Shown one piece after another: positions 10,744-18,867 of a DNA stretch of 46,174 bases. Made by a program: the position numbers and the translations under genes. The notes under the pieces were generated by a model. It saw only the letters and a list, made by a program, of their open reading frames with translations, had not been told where the DNA came from and ran no database searches. The DNA is from a virus, in IMG/VR virus record IMGVR_UViG_3300044643_002929, positions 1-46,174 of that record, one strand, 5' to 3'. Position 1 is the first letter of the stretch; each line of letters starts with the position of its first letter.

Positions 10744-12732
10744 ATGCTGATCCTAGAAAAGTTGGACAAACCATTTGAGAAAATTAAAGCTCGTGAATCA
10801 ATTGTTTTCACTTGTGATTATTGTGGAGATGAGTCTAATAAAAAAAAATATAGTTATGTGAATTCTCGTAAAATAATTGAAAAAGATTGCTGTTCCAACA
10901 GAGTCTGTGTAGCAAAAAAAATTAAAGAATCTAATTTAAAAGTACATGGTGTTGAATATAACTTTCAAAGAAAAGATATAATAAATAAAATCAAAGATAC
11001 TTGCATGAAAAAATTTGGTGTTGAACATGCAAGTAAATTATCGGAAACACAAGAAAAAAAGAAACAAACAAATTTAAAAAAATATGGATACGAACATGTT
11101 TCTTCCTCACCAGAAATCAAAGAAAAAGTAAAACAAACATGCTTGGAAAGATTTGGTGTCGAATATTCTTTACAATCACCAGAAGTTAAAGAAAAATCAA
11201 GACAAACTAATATTGAAAAATATGGACATGAACATGCCATGCAATCCCCAGAAATATTAGAAAAAACTAGACAAACAAACATTGAAAAATATGGTGTTGA
11301 GTATCAAATAAGTTCTTTGGAAACAAGAGAAAAAATAAAGCAAACTAATATTCAGAGATATGGTGTAGAAAATCCAAATCAACGACCAGAAATATTAGAA
11401 AAAACCAGAGAAACAAATATTGAAAGATATGGCGTTGAGTACATTATGCAATCTTCGGAAATGAAAGAAAAAGCAAGACAAACGAGTCTTGAAAAATTCG
11501 GACACGATCATGCTTCTTCCTCACCAGAGATCCAAGAGAAAGTAAGACAAACGAACTTAGAAAGGTTTGGACATGAATACGCTTCTTCTTCACCAGAATT
11601 CAAAGAAAAAGTAAGACAGACATGTTTGGAAAGATTTGGATACGAAAACCCTTTCCTTTCGCCAGAAGTTCAAGAAAAAGTAAGGCAAATATGTTTGGAG
11701 AAATTTGGACATGAATATGCTTCTTCATCACCAGAAATCAAAGAAAAAGTAAAACAAACATGCTTGGATAGATTTGGTGTTGAATATCCAATACAATCTC
11801 CAGAAATACAAGAAAAAATAAGGCAAACAAATATAGAACGATATGGCTCTCCATATCCACAGAGAAAATATGGCAAGACTCAAAAAGAAATACAAAACTG
11901 GTTGAATTCGTTTGGTTTTAACTTTCAATCAGATCATACAGTTTTAGGTAGCAAAGAGCTTGATTTATATGATTCTAATTTAAAGTTTGCTATAGAATAT
12001 TGTGGTTTATATTGGCATCATGAAAACTCACCTCAACCAAGACCAAGTAACTACCACATCAGTAAGTTTAATATTTGTAAAGAAAAAGGCATTCAACTTA
12101 TAACAATTTTCGAAGATGAATGGCTTAACAATCAAGAAGTAATCAAAAGTGTCATTCTAAGTAAACTTGGAGTTTTCGAAAAAAGACTTTATGCAAGAAA
12201 ATGTACAGCAAAAGAAATTAGCAAAAAGGAATTTACTGATTTTTGTGATAAACATCATGTACAAGGTGGTAATTCTTTAGCAAAAGTTTGTTTTGGTTTA
12301 TATTGCGAAGATGAATTAATTGGTGTAATGGATTTAGGTGTCCATCATCGCAAACAAACAAAAGGTGAAATGGTTTTAACTCGTTTATGTTTTAAGGCTG
12401 GTCATCAGATAGTTGGTGGTGCAAGTAAACTATTTTCACATTGTGTAAATTGGTGCAAGAATAATGGAATCAAGAAGATTATAAGTTGGAGTGATAGTAG
12501 GTGGAGCAATGGTTCTATTTATAAAAATTTAAATTTTAAATTAGAAGAAGAATTAGGTTCTGATTATGCATATGTGAATATGAGCTATCCAAAAGAAAGA
12601 ATAAGCAAACAGAGTCAAATGAAATGCAATACTGGCTGTCCTAAAGATATAAGTGAAAAAGAATGGGCATTACAAAATGGATTAAGCAGAATATGGGATT
12701 GTGGTAAAGTAAGGTGGGCATTTAATGTTTGA
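10744..12732 (+). CDS. Repeat-rich Vsr-like homing-endonuclease candidate
   Basis: 662 residues. N-terminus: a Cys cluster (TCDYCG...DCCSNRVC), probably a zinc ribbon. Residues about 60-375: some 13-14 tandem 23-residue repeats of the form RQTNIEKYGVEYxxQSPEIxEKV, known from phage and giant-virus endonuclease-like proteins and presumed DNA-binding. Residues 380-480: a Vsr/EDxHD-type nuclease fold (ELDLYDSNLKFAIEYCGLYWH...YHISKFNICKEKGIQLITIFEDEW). Residues 490-660: a Cys- and His-containing domain (HHVQGG, GGASKLFSHCVNWC, SDSRWSNG) resembling acetyltransferase-like or Mom-like phage domains. It is a free-standing gene, as with Hef-type homing endonucleases. Activity is inferred. Confidence 0.68.
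   Translation: MLILEKLDKPFEKIKARESIVFTCDYCGDESNKKKYSYVNSRKIIEKDCCSNRVCVAKKIKESNLKVHGVEYNFQRKDIINKIKDTCMKKFGVEHASKLSETQEKKKQTNLKKYGYEHVSSSPEIKEKVKQTCLERFGVEYSLQSPEVKEKSRQTNIEKYGHEHAMQSPEILEKTRQTNIEKYGVEYQISSLETREKIKQTNIQRYGVENPNQRPEILEKTRETNIERYGVEYIMQSSEMKEKARQTSLEKFGHDHASSSPEIQEKVRQTNLERFGHEYASSSPEFKEKVRQTCLERFGYENPFLSPEVQEKVRQICLEKFGHEYASSSPEIKEKVKQTCLDRFGVEYPIQSPEIQEKIRQTNIERYGSPYPQRKYGKTQKEIQNWLNSFGFNFQSDHTVLGSKELDLYDSNLKFAIEYCGLYWHHENSPQPRPSNYHISKFNICKEKGIQLITIFEDEWLNNQEVIKSVILSKLGVFEKRLYARKCTAKEISKKEFTDFCDKHHVQGGNSLAKVCFGLYCEDELIGVMDLGVHHRKQTKGEMVLTRLCFKAGHQIVGGASKLFSHCVNWCKNNGIKKIISWSDSRWSNGSIYKNLNFKLEEELGSDYAYVNMSYPKERISKQSQMKCNTGCPKDISEKEWALQNGLSRIWDCGKVRWAFNV
10986..11866 (+). repeat. 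About thirteen 69-bp coding repeats
   Basis: Each 69-bp unit encodes 23 residues with invariant K/R-Q-T at the start, K/R-Y/F-G at positions 8-10 and S-x-E-x-x-E-K at the end. Copies vary by a few residues, so the array is old enough to have diverged but keeps its period exactly. Confidence 0.85.
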
Positions 12733-12745
12733 GAAAAAATAAAAT

Positions 12746-12949
12746 ATGATGATTATGAGAAGTTTCTATTACGAGTTCATGGAAAATTTGGCTTTTTTTT
12801 TCAATTGGCTTTGTCGTGAGCTTGATGCTTTAATGAAAAACGGTTATTATATTTTGTTCTTGATATCGGCAATGATCTTTCTTTTGCAGTTCGGTGTTCC
12901 TTTGATTGTTGAATATTTCGTGGAGAATAATGATGACGAAGAACGATGA
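12746..12949 (+). CDS. Small single-span membrane protein
   Basis: 67 residues with one hydrophobic segment (YYILFLISAMIFLLQFGVPLIV, about 37-58) and an acidic C-terminus (ENNDDEER). It overlaps the next gene by 20 bases, so the two may be translationally coupled. Not recognised; an inner-membrane location is predicted from the sequence only. Confidence 0.6.
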   Translation: MMIMRSFYYEFMENLAFFFNWLCRELDALMKNGYYILFLISAMIFLLQFGVPLIVEYFVENNDDEER

Positions 12950-14123
12950 AGATCCAATGTATGTCTCAGTAGAAATGAATCTTTATTCGTTCCACATTTA
13001 TAAGATTGTACTTTATGGACTTGAACATCACCCTGCTAGTCAGCAAGGAAGAATGCGTCTTACGAAAATAGAGTCCATAGATAGTAGTAAGATTTCCGAA
13101 GAAATAATTGTTGTGAAGGCATGGTCTGAGATGACAGAACCTGCATCTGTAGTCTCGATAGACTTGTCGATGAAGCAATTTAATAGAATTATTTGGGGTG
13201 GATTCCAACGATATTTTGGTCCATCTGTTTATACGGTTGCATGTGTAGGTGTGTCTCATCTTGTCGATTCAATTCTTTCTTCGTATGTCTTGAAAGTAAC
13301 TTTTAGGGGCGAATTAGACAAAACAGACGAAGAAAAATGTTCCTCACACATGCTCGAACTAGCTGATCCCGAATTGTTCCATCAAAATCAAAAAGATAGA
13401 GAAAACAAACTGCATGCGGAATTGGCTAAATTTAAGGGAGATGAGGCATCATCACGAAACGAATTTCGTGATGATATCAAAGAGAGACATATCGGTAAAG
13501 AATGGGAGGAATGGGATTCAGAAGGAACTTCACACACAAAGGGGGAAGCTACCAACACAAAGGGGGAAGCTACTGACACAAAGGGGGAAGCTACTGACAC
13601 AAAGGGTACAATTGGAGTAGTAGGACATCTTGGAAAAGAAGGTGAGGCTGGAAAAAGCCAACAGCAATACATAGTTGAACTCGAAAGATCTATACTTGAT
13701 GGTAATGAATGCAATCTTGAGATTCAAAAATCTCAACGGGAATACATTGAAGAACTTAAAAGGCTTATCGACATCAACAACGAATACAACAAAAGAATTA
13801 CTGGATACAATCTGGAACTCCAGTCTTATCATGGCTTATTGGAGTCGCTAGTTGAGCGATACGAAAAAGCGATACGAGAACATCAAAAAGAAATGACACA
13901 GCATTGGAAGAATCTTGGAATTGATGAAGCTCAGATACCAGATTTGGACATGAACAAAAAGCTGTGGTCGGAAATTTACAATCCAGAAATTATAAGGTCA
14001 CAAACTGTGACCAAAGAGCTACAAAAAGAAAATGCAGATTTAAAAGTTAAATTGAAAATGGCTTTAGATTTGCTTTCTGTCAGAGAGCAGATGTTGGTCA
14101 ATTTAGAAGAAAGTAGTTTGTAG
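12930..14123 (+). CDS. Unknown coiled-coil protein with TKGEAT repeats
   Basis: 397 residues from ATG 12930 (ATG 12933 is equally possible; GGAG lies at 12922). Residues 1-140 are a mixed alpha/beta domain I do not recognise. A hydrophilic linker follows with TKGEATN/D repeats (nt 13536-13607), then a long coiled coil from about residue 235 to the end (QQQYIVELERSI, QREYIEELKRLI, VTKELQKENADLKVKLKMAL). The architecture suggests a structural or scaffold-type protein with a head, hinge and rod; nothing points to an enzyme. Confidence 0.65.
   Translation: MMTKNDEDPMYVSVEMNLYSFHIYKIVLYGLEHHPASQQGRMRLTKIESIDSSKISEEIIVVKAWSEMTEPASVVSIDLSMKQFNRIIWGGFQRYFGPSVYTVACVGVSHLVDSILSSYVLKVTFRGELDKTDEEKCSSHMLELADPELFHQNQKDRENKLHAELAKFKGDEASSRNEFRDDIKERHIGKEWEEWDSEGTSHTKGEATNTKGEATDTKGEATDTKGTIGVVGHLGKEGEAGKSQQQYIVELERSILDGNECNLEIQKSQREYIEELKRLIDINNEYNKRITGYNLELQSYHGLLESLVERYEKAIREHQKEMTQHWKNLGIDEAQIPDLDMNKKLWSEIYNPEIIRSQTVTKELQKENADLKVKLKMALDLLSVREQMLVNLEESSL
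13536..13607 (+). repeat. 21-bp coding repeats (TKGEATD)
   Basis: Three units of acaaagggggaagctactgac (the first with two base changes) plus a 9-base partial unit, in frame. They encode a flexible charged hinge before the coiled coil. Confidence 0.9.
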
Positions 14124-14149
14124 TTCGTCACATTAGAAGGATAACAATC

Positions 14150-14368
14150 ATGGGCATAACACCAGAGGAATTAAATATACTTCGTAAATTGACATCAGAA
14201 GTGAAAAAAATAAACGAAAACAACATCGTTCTTGACCCAAATGCACAGAAATTATATGCGGTTGGGAAAGAATTTTATATGGAATCTTATTCTGTTGTTT
14301 CTACTCCTAATTCCGAATTTACTGAAATAAAACTTTTAGTAAACTTTAACAAACCAATAGGAGAATAG
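14150..14368 (+). CDS. Small unknown protein
   Basis: 72 residues, preceded by GAAGGATAACAATC as ribosome-binding site. It is soluble, with a helical N-terminus (PEELNILRKLTSEVKKI) followed by beta-type sequence. It begins a run of tiny, closely spaced genes (14150-17326) typical of phage early or accessory regions. Not recognised. Confidence 0.6.
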   Translation: MGITPEELNILRKLTSEVKKINENNIVLDPNAQKLYAVGKEFYMESYSVVSTPNSEFTEIKLLVNFNKPIGE

Positions 14369-14370
14369 AA

Positions 14371-14526
14371 ATGAGCCAAAAAACGGATGACCTTGACAGC
14401 CTGATTACATCCGCAGTTTTGAAAGCTATTGCGAATGAAAGTGAGATCGAACAGAATCCTGAGATAGAGGCTGCATGGAAAAAAGCGGTTGAAATTTTTA
14501 AGGCAACAGGAGAAAAGCATGAGTGA
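14371..14526 (+). CDS. 51-residue unknown protein
   Basis: Begins MSQKTDDLDSLI and ends KAVEIFKATGEKHE. It starts 2 bases after the previous stop, with GGAGAATAGAA as ribosome-binding site, and overlaps the next gene by 8 bases. It is acidic and mostly helical. The close fit between neighbours and the strong ribosome-binding sites on both sides support a real gene. Confidence 0.6.
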   Translation: MSQKTDDLDSLITSAVLKAIANESEIEQNPEIEAAWKKAVEIFKATGEKHE

Positions 14527-14932
14527 CCTAGATCAAAGACCAGTAAAAGATGAATGGAAAATTGTGACCGATCCAAATGATCCAAGTATAATGAAGATGT
14601 TTTTAAATGGTCAAAAGTTTGAGGTTAATTCTTTCGGTCTTGGGAGGCGTAACAAAAAAGGGAAATGCGTCATGAAATTAGAGGTGCTAATCGACCTCGA
14701 TCAATTAACAACAACTCATGACACAAGAGAAGGACATAGTAAAGAATGGAGAGCAACACAGGATAAATTCGTGAGCAAGATTGAAAGTAAAAGTGGTGAG
14801 TTTTATGCTCATAAATTAGTTGATGATCTGAGTGGTGCAATTATATTGCAAAAGGATATGACTGGTGCGGAAGTGCTTGATGCATATTTGAATGGTGTGC
14901 ATGCGATTCCTATTGATCTGAACAAGGAATAA
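14519..14932 (+). CDS. Unknown small protein
   Basis: 137 residues from ATG 14519, supported by CAGGAGAAAAGC just upstream; a longer in-frame start at 14489 would lie inside the preceding gene without a better signal. Sequence such as DEWKIVTDPNDPSIMKMFLNGQKFEV and GKCVMKLEVLIDLDQL suggests a beta-rich fold. Not recognised. The next gene follows after 3 bases. Confidence 0.62.
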   Translation: MSDLDQRPVKDEWKIVTDPNDPSIMKMFLNGQKFEVNSFGLGRRNKKGKCVMKLEVLIDLDQLTTTHDTREGHSKEWRATQDKFVSKIESKSGEFYAHKLVDDLSGAIILQKDMTGAEVLDAYLNGVHAIPIDLNKE

Positions 14933-14935
14933 AAA

Positions 14936-15409
14936 ATGATATACAGAGTAATTGAAAGAACGACAAATCTATATCGCAATCAATTCACTTATTGGGATAA
15001 TAAAGTTCTTTACTGTGGCATCAATAATACACAAGCCAGAGTGACATACCTTTCGAGTAAGCCATATGACTATAATAATGGATTTGGGGAAACCGCTTCT
15101 GAAACTGTCATAGAAGAGTTTGAAAGCTATTCGAAAGATGTCAAATCAGAAGAAGTTGTCTCTTCTGAAAAAAATGAAGTAGATGAAAAGGCAGTAAAAA
15201 AAACTATTGCCGAAATAAAAGAATTCAATTGTTCTGAGACTGTTGCAATATCGTATGTAAGGCTTTCAAAAAAAGATAACGATTTAAATGTCGAAATTAA
15301 AGTTGGCGACAATTGGATTAGTGTCATAAGGGATGAATATGAAAAAGACTTTATTCATATAGTTACAGTTGCTGACCTTTCCGAAGTCAACAATAAATTT
15401 AGGATGTGA
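14936..15409 (+). CDS. Unknown protein
   Basis: 157 residues, soluble. An N-terminal part (MIYRVIERTTNLYRNQFTYW) is followed by a Glu/Lys/Ser-rich linker at about 60-90 and a C-terminal alpha/beta part (SYVRLSKKDNDLNVEIKVGDNW). No family recognised. It sits in the run of small genes, 3 bases after its neighbour. Confidence 0.6.
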   Translation: MIYRVIERTTNLYRNQFTYWDNKVLYCGINNTQARVTYLSSKPYDYNNGFGETASETVIEEFESYSKDVKSEEVVSSEKNEVDEKAVKKTIAEIKEFNCSETVAISYVRLSKKDNDLNVEIKVGDNWISVIRDEYEKDFIHIVTVADLSEVNNKFRM

Positions 15410-15411
15410 AA

Positions 15412-15516
15412 ATGCATGCGGCTTTGAATCATTTAATTTTGGCATTGCTATTTTTGGTGATATTGTTTCAAATCGTAATATTGTTTAGTCCAGAACTTGA
15501 CGAGATCGATGAATGA
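15412..15516 (+). CDS. 34-residue membrane microprotein
   Basis: MHAALNHLILALLFLVILFQ continues into IVILFSPELDEIDE: one hydrophobic span with an acidic tail. It starts 2 bases after the preceding stop and overlaps the next gene by ATGA (stop TGA 15514-15516, next ATG 15513), the spacing of coupled genes. Phage microproteins of this type often act on the host membrane, but nothing specific can be said here. Confidence 0.55.
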   Translation: MHAALNHLILALLFLVILFQIVILFSPELDEIDE

Positions 15517-15749
15517 ATTTACAAGAATTACAACAAGAGGTTTTAGACGCTTCTTTTAGGCTTCACAATGCTAAAAATTCTTTGCATAGTGCCAAAGAAA
15601 TGATGTTTGAATCTCATAAAAGATATAATATTCTTTCTAATAAATATCAACTTGCGTTAAAAGAGCAAGAGAAAATCGCATATGAAGCAGTAGTTAGTGG
15701 TTGTGCAATATTGGCTTGCTCTGCCAGATGTATTATGAGATTAAGATGA
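15513..15749 (+). CDS. Small coiled-coil protein
   Basis: 78 residues, starting within an ATGA overlap and ending in another one. Predicted mostly as a single helix (LQELQQEVLDASFRLHNAK; YNILSNKYQLALKEQEKIAYEA) with a Cys-containing hydrophobic C-terminus (SGCAILACSARCIM). Not recognised. Confidence 0.58.
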   Translation: MNLQELQQEVLDASFRLHNAKNSLHSAKEMMFESHKRYNILSNKYQLALKEQEKIAYEAVVSGCAILACSARCIMRLR

Positions 15750-16105
15750 AGGCAGAAGAGTTTGACGAGAAGTTTGATAATGGAGAAAATATATTAAGTT
15801 GTTTGAATATCGGGGAAAACATGACTTTACCACAGGAAAGAACTAGGTCGATTGCACAAACAAGAAAATTCTTGATTGATCTTGCGTTTAATTTAAAAAG
15901 AATTCCAAAAGAAGTACGAGAAATGGCTAAGGGATGTTTGCGACATTACCCTGATGTTTCACATATTCAAGAAATGTGTGAGAAGTGTCCAGAAATAATG
16001 AACATGGAAACTACCAATTCTTTCATAGAGTGTTTGCGTTGGACTGGTGTTGATGATGCTGTTAAATTGGGCAAGAAAATCAAGAAAGAAAGAAATGAAA
16101 CTTAA
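15746..16105 (+). CDS. BPSL0761-like small protein
   Basis: 119 residues from ATG 15746, which forms an ATGA overlap with the previous gene; the frame is open further upstream but inside that gene. The core LPQERTRSIAQTRKFLIDLAFN...IPKEVREMAKGCLRHYP matches the pattern of the BPSL0761 family (ERTRAL..TR.FL..L......P..VR..A..LLRHYP), small proteins of unknown function in bacteria and phages. It overlaps the next gene by 11 bases. Confidence 0.6.
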   Translation: MKAEEFDEKFDNGENILSCLNIGENMTLPQERTRSIAQTRKFLIDLAFNLKRIPKEVREMAKGCLRHYPDVSHIQEMCEKCPEIMNMETTNSFIECLRWTGVDDAVKLGKKIKKERNET

Positions 16106-16472
16106 TTCTCCAGTTATTGCGATATACATTCTTCTTGCATTGATTCCTGTTTCGTACTGCATGTATTTGGATGCAGAAATGAAAAATTCAATAGAAGAAT
16201 ACAAGTGCTTGCACAGCAAAGCAGTTGTATTAGAAGACAAGGCTGATTACGAGGGATTAACCAATTACAATACTGGATTTAGCGATGGTTACGAGAGTGC
16301 AAAAAACGAAGATAAGCTGATAGATTGGCAATCTTCAATTTTGACTAAAGGATATAAAAGTGGAGTTATAAAATGTTATTATGTTTCAAATGACGGTAAG
16401 CAGATAGAGTTTCCGCTTACGAAATGGGTTAATGTTGAATTTCCTTTAAACAAATGGATACCAAAAAAATGA
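16095..16472 (+). CDS. Membrane-anchored small protein
   Basis: 125 residues from ATG 16095. Residues 5-24 (SPVIAIYILLALIPVSYCMY) form an N-terminal membrane anchor or signal; the Cys there is not in a good lipobox. The rest is soluble, probably periplasmic, with a duplicated C-terminal motif (FPLTKWVNVEFPLNKWIPKK). Not recognised. Its stop overlaps the next start. Confidence 0.6.
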   Translation: MKLNSPVIAIYILLALIPVSYCMYLDAEMKNSIEEYKCLHSKAVVLEDKADYEGLTNYNTGFSDGYESAKNEDKLIDWQSSILTKGYKSGVIKCYYVSNDGKQIEFPLTKWVNVEFPLNKWIPKK

Positions 16473-16897
16473 TAACGCTTAAGGCTTTGAAAGATATTTT
16501 ATTGGAAAACGAATATGTTCATATGCAGATAATGCTGCCAGATGGTAGTTTTGTACCGCCTCATTTCCATGTAACTGAAATCGGAAAAGTTAAAAAAGAT
16601 TTTGTAGATTGCGGTGGAACTCTTAGGGAGGTCACTTCTTGTTTGCTTCAGATATTAGTTGCAGATGATGTTGATCATAGACTTACTAGTACAAAATTAA
16701 AAACTATATTTGACCATGCTAATAAACTTTTTTGTTCTGAAGATATTTTTGTGGAAATGGAATATGAACAAGAGTTTATTTCGCAGTTCCCAATAGCAGA
16801 AATAGAAATAACACCATCTGGCTTGTTATATGTTTTAGGAAAAAAGCATACTGCTTGTCTTGCTCCAGATAAATGTGGAATTGGAAAGTGTTGTTAA
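16469..16897 (+). CDS. DUF6428-like protein
   Basis: 142 residues from ATG 16469, which overlaps the preceding TGA as ATGA; an ATG 15 bases upstream (16454) is also in frame. The segment FVPPHFHVTEIGKVKKDFVDCGGTLRE matches the hallmark of DUF6428 proteins, small proteins of unknown function found beside bacterial arsenic or metal genes and in some phages. The C-terminus has Cys residues (ACLAPDKCGIGKCC) that could bind metal. Conserved His residues in VPPHFHV suggest a metal site. Confidence 0.65.
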   Translation: MITLKALKDILLENEYVHMQIMLPDGSFVPPHFHVTEIGKVKKDFVDCGGTLREVTSCLLQILVADDVDHRLTSTKLKTIFDHANKLFCSEDIFVEMEYEQEFISQFPIAEIEITPSGLLYVLGKKHTACLAPDKCGIGKCC

Positions 16898-17113
16898 ATG
16901 ATTATATTTTTTATATTGATGCCAATAATTATTATTGGCATTTTATTATATTTATCAAATTTAACATTTCAATTATTGGTAGAAGTTGTAAAGTTGAAAA
17001 AACTTCGTAAAAATGTTGAATCTGAAAAAAGATTTCCAAAGATAAAAAGAAAAGTTAAAAAGTTTATTCTTAAAAAAATCAAAAAAGGAAGATTAACAAG
17101 TTTGATAAAATGA
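16898..17113 (+). CDS. Small membrane protein with basic tail
   Basis: 71 residues starting directly after the previous TAA. Residues 1-32 are strongly hydrophobic (MIIFFILMPIIIIGILLYLS); the C-terminal 40 residues are Lys/Arg-rich (KRKVKKFILKKIKKGRL). It is a likely N-in membrane peptide. Not recognised. Confidence 0.55.
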   Translation: MIIFFILMPIIIIGILLYLSNLTFQLLVEVVKLKKLRKNVESEKRFPKIKRKVKKFILKKIKKGRLTSLIK

Positions 17114-17134
17114 AATTACACGCTATTTTAATAT

Positions 17135-17326
17135 ATGAAAAACTATAAAAAAGAATTTGAAGAACTAAAAGAAATTTCAATAAAACTTGCTATAATGGCA
17201 AGGAACCATGCAATTCATAGAAGTCCAACTACAGATCTTTATAACAAGTGTATAAAGAAAATGTTCGACCTTGGATGCTTTCCAAAAGAATTCGATCAAG
17301 AATTTTTTATAGATGACTTAAGGTAA
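17135..17326 (+). CDS. Small unknown helical protein
   Basis: 63 residues, helical and charged (KKEFEELKEISIKLAIMARN; LYNKCIKKMFDLGCFP). It ends 1 base before the first GT25-like gene, so it is probably in the same transcript. Not recognised; the ribosome-binding site is weak. Confidence 0.52.
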   Translation: MKNYKKEFEELKEISIKLAIMARNHAIHRSPTTDLYNKCIKKMFDLGCFPKEFDQEFFIDDLR

Positions 17327-17327
17327 A

Positions 17328-18005
17328 ATGGAAATATTAGAGCCAACACTTAATTGGAACTATAACACAGAAGTAAGCAATTCTTATATTATCACAATCA
17401 AAGATCATAAGAATTCAGAGCTTATGGGTCAACGATGTCTTGAGTCTTGCAATAGGGTTGGTCAAAAAGCAGTTATATGGGATGCCTTTGATGGCACTGG
17501 CGAAAAGATCAAAGTTCCAGAACATGCTAGAAATACCAATTGGTTAAAGTGGTTGAAATTAACAAATTATAGTTTAACTAAACCAGAAATTTGCTGCTGG
17601 CTTTCTCATTTTTCTCTTTGGTGTAAGTGTATAGAAGAAGATATGCCTTTGGTAGCATTGGAACATGATGCTATTATGCTTCAGCCTTTTACACATCATA
17701 ATGTTTTCAATTCAATTGTTTATTTAGGTAGCAGCGAACAGGTTAAAAGTAATTATTGGAATCCCATACCACCACATGCACAAATGGGTCACAATTATCG
17801 TTACATTCTTAGAACACACGCTTACTCAATTGATCCATTGGTTGCTAAAAATTTGGTATCCCATGCGATTGAAAGAGGAATCTATACTGCGGTTGATGTA
17901 ATGATGAAGGTACAGGAGTTTTCAATAGTGTCATTTGGTATTTTTGCAGCAGACATGGCAGGAGAAACTACCATATACGAACATGATGTTCCCTTTAAGG
18001 CTTAA
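17328..18005 (+). CDS. GT25-like glycosyltransferase, copy 1
   Basis: 225 residues. SYIITIKDHKNSELMGQRCLESC at the start, KPEICCWLSHFSLWCKC in the middle and VALEHDAIM (in place of the usual LEDDA) match the layout of family 25 glycosyltransferases of LPS and capsule synthesis. The protein is 41-54% similar by eye to the next gene, which starts after 2 bases, so they are tandem paralogues. The acidic EHD probably acts as the metal-binding DxD equivalent. Substrate unknown. Confidence 0.65.
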   Translation: MEILEPTLNWNYNTEVSNSYIITIKDHKNSELMGQRCLESCNRVGQKAVIWDAFDGTGEKIKVPEHARNTNWLKWLKLTNYSLTKPEICCWLSHFSLWCKCIEEDMPLVALEHDAIMLQPFTHHNVFNSIVYLGSSEQVKSNYWNPIPPHAQMGHNYRYILRTHAYSIDPLVAKNLVSHAIERGIYTAVDVMMKVQEFSIVSFGIFAADMAGETTIYEHDVPFKA

Positions 18006-18007
18006 CC

Positions 18008-18721
18008 ATGGAAAAACTAAAAGAAACATTAAATTTCAATTATAATACAGAAATAGAATCTGCATATATTATTACGATAAAAGGTCATGAGCTTTCTGAG
18101 TCGATGTCTAGAAGATGTGCAGAAAGCTGTGATAAAGTTGGAATGCCATGTAAAGTATCAGAAGCATTCAATGGAACTACTGGAGAAATAATAGTTCCAG
18201 AACATTTAAAAAATCAAAATTGGGTAAAATGGGTTAAAGTTGTAAATGAAGCCTTGGCACTTACTGAAATTTGTACTGTTTTAAGTCATGTTGCACTTTG
18301 GTCACATTGTGTTGAAATAGATAGACCAATTATTGTTTTGGAACATGATGCAATTGTTTTACAGAATTTCACACATCATCCAGCATTTAATGCGATTATA
18401 TATTTGGGAAGCATTGAGCAACTTCAGAATAATTATTGGGGTAGCATTCCAATTCATGGTCAGTTGAATTGCAATTATAGATTTTGTTTGAGAACACATT
18501 CTTATTCTGTTGATCCAGTTATGGCTAAAAGGCTTTTATCTAGTATTGTTAAAAATGGCATTACGACATCAATTGATGTAATGCTTAGAAGTGATATTTA
18601 CACGATATTACAATTTGGAATATTTGCTTATGATCAAGCAGATGGAGTTAGTACAGCACCAGAAAAAGATGACAAGAAGAAAGATATTAGGCTTATGAGG
18701 ATCAATAATAAGATTTTGTAA
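18008..18721 (+). CDS. GT25-like glycosyltransferase, copy 2
   Basis: 237 residues, paralogous to the gene just upstream: shared N-terminus (NFNYNTEIESAYIITIKGH), LTEICTVLSHVALWSHC, VLEHDAIVL, and LRTHSYSVDPVMAKRL. The C-terminus carries an extra charged tail (APEKDDKKKDIRLM). Retention of the same motifs suggests both copies are active, perhaps on different acceptors. A cluster of hairpins follows the stop. Confidence 0.65.
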   Translation: MEKLKETLNFNYNTEIESAYIITIKGHELSESMSRRCAESCDKVGMPCKVSEAFNGTTGEIIVPEHLKNQNWVKWVKVVNEALALTEICTVLSHVALWSHCVEIDRPIIVLEHDAIVLQNFTHHPAFNAIIYLGSIEQLQNNYWGSIPIHGQLNCNYRFCLRTHSYSVDPVMAKRLLSSIVKNGITTSIDVMLRSDIYTILQFGIFAYDQADGVSTAPEKDDKKKDIRLMRINNKIL

Positions 18722-18735
18722 GTAATTTAAGTTAG

Positions 18736-18772
18736 TTTCCCTTAACTAAGGAATGTCCTTAGTTAAGGGAAA
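18736..18772 (+). terminator. 17-bp perfect hairpin at a convergent gene junction
   Basis: Arms tttcccttaactaagga and tccttagttaagggaaa pair without mismatch over 17 bp around an ATG loop. It lies between a plus-strand and a minus-strand gene, where a two-way terminator is expected, but there is no T-run, so the mechanism is uncertain. Confidence 0.55.
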
Positions 18773-18867
18773 GCGGTTTCCGTGAACTAAGGAATGTTCT
18801 TAGTCCAGCAAAGTGAACTAAGGAATGCTCTTAGTTAAGGGAAAGCGGTTTGCGTGAACTAAGGAAT
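18758..18867 (+). repeat. 38-bp direct repeat and repeated AACTAAGGAAT hairpins
   Basis: A 38-bp segment at 18758-18795 recurs at 18830-18867 with a single C/G difference (period 72). The word aactaaggaat occurs four times in 18743-18867, three times beginning weak or strong hairpins whose 3' arms are (t)cttagtt. No protein is encoded. The second copy runs to the first base of the stop codon of the minus-strand gene. Confidence 0.88.

Noticed and set aside
18736-18867. CRISPR-like repeats
   Set aside because: Repeat copies are 38 bp with a 34-bp gap but only two, and the gap is itself made of the same hairpin words, not of unrelated spacers.
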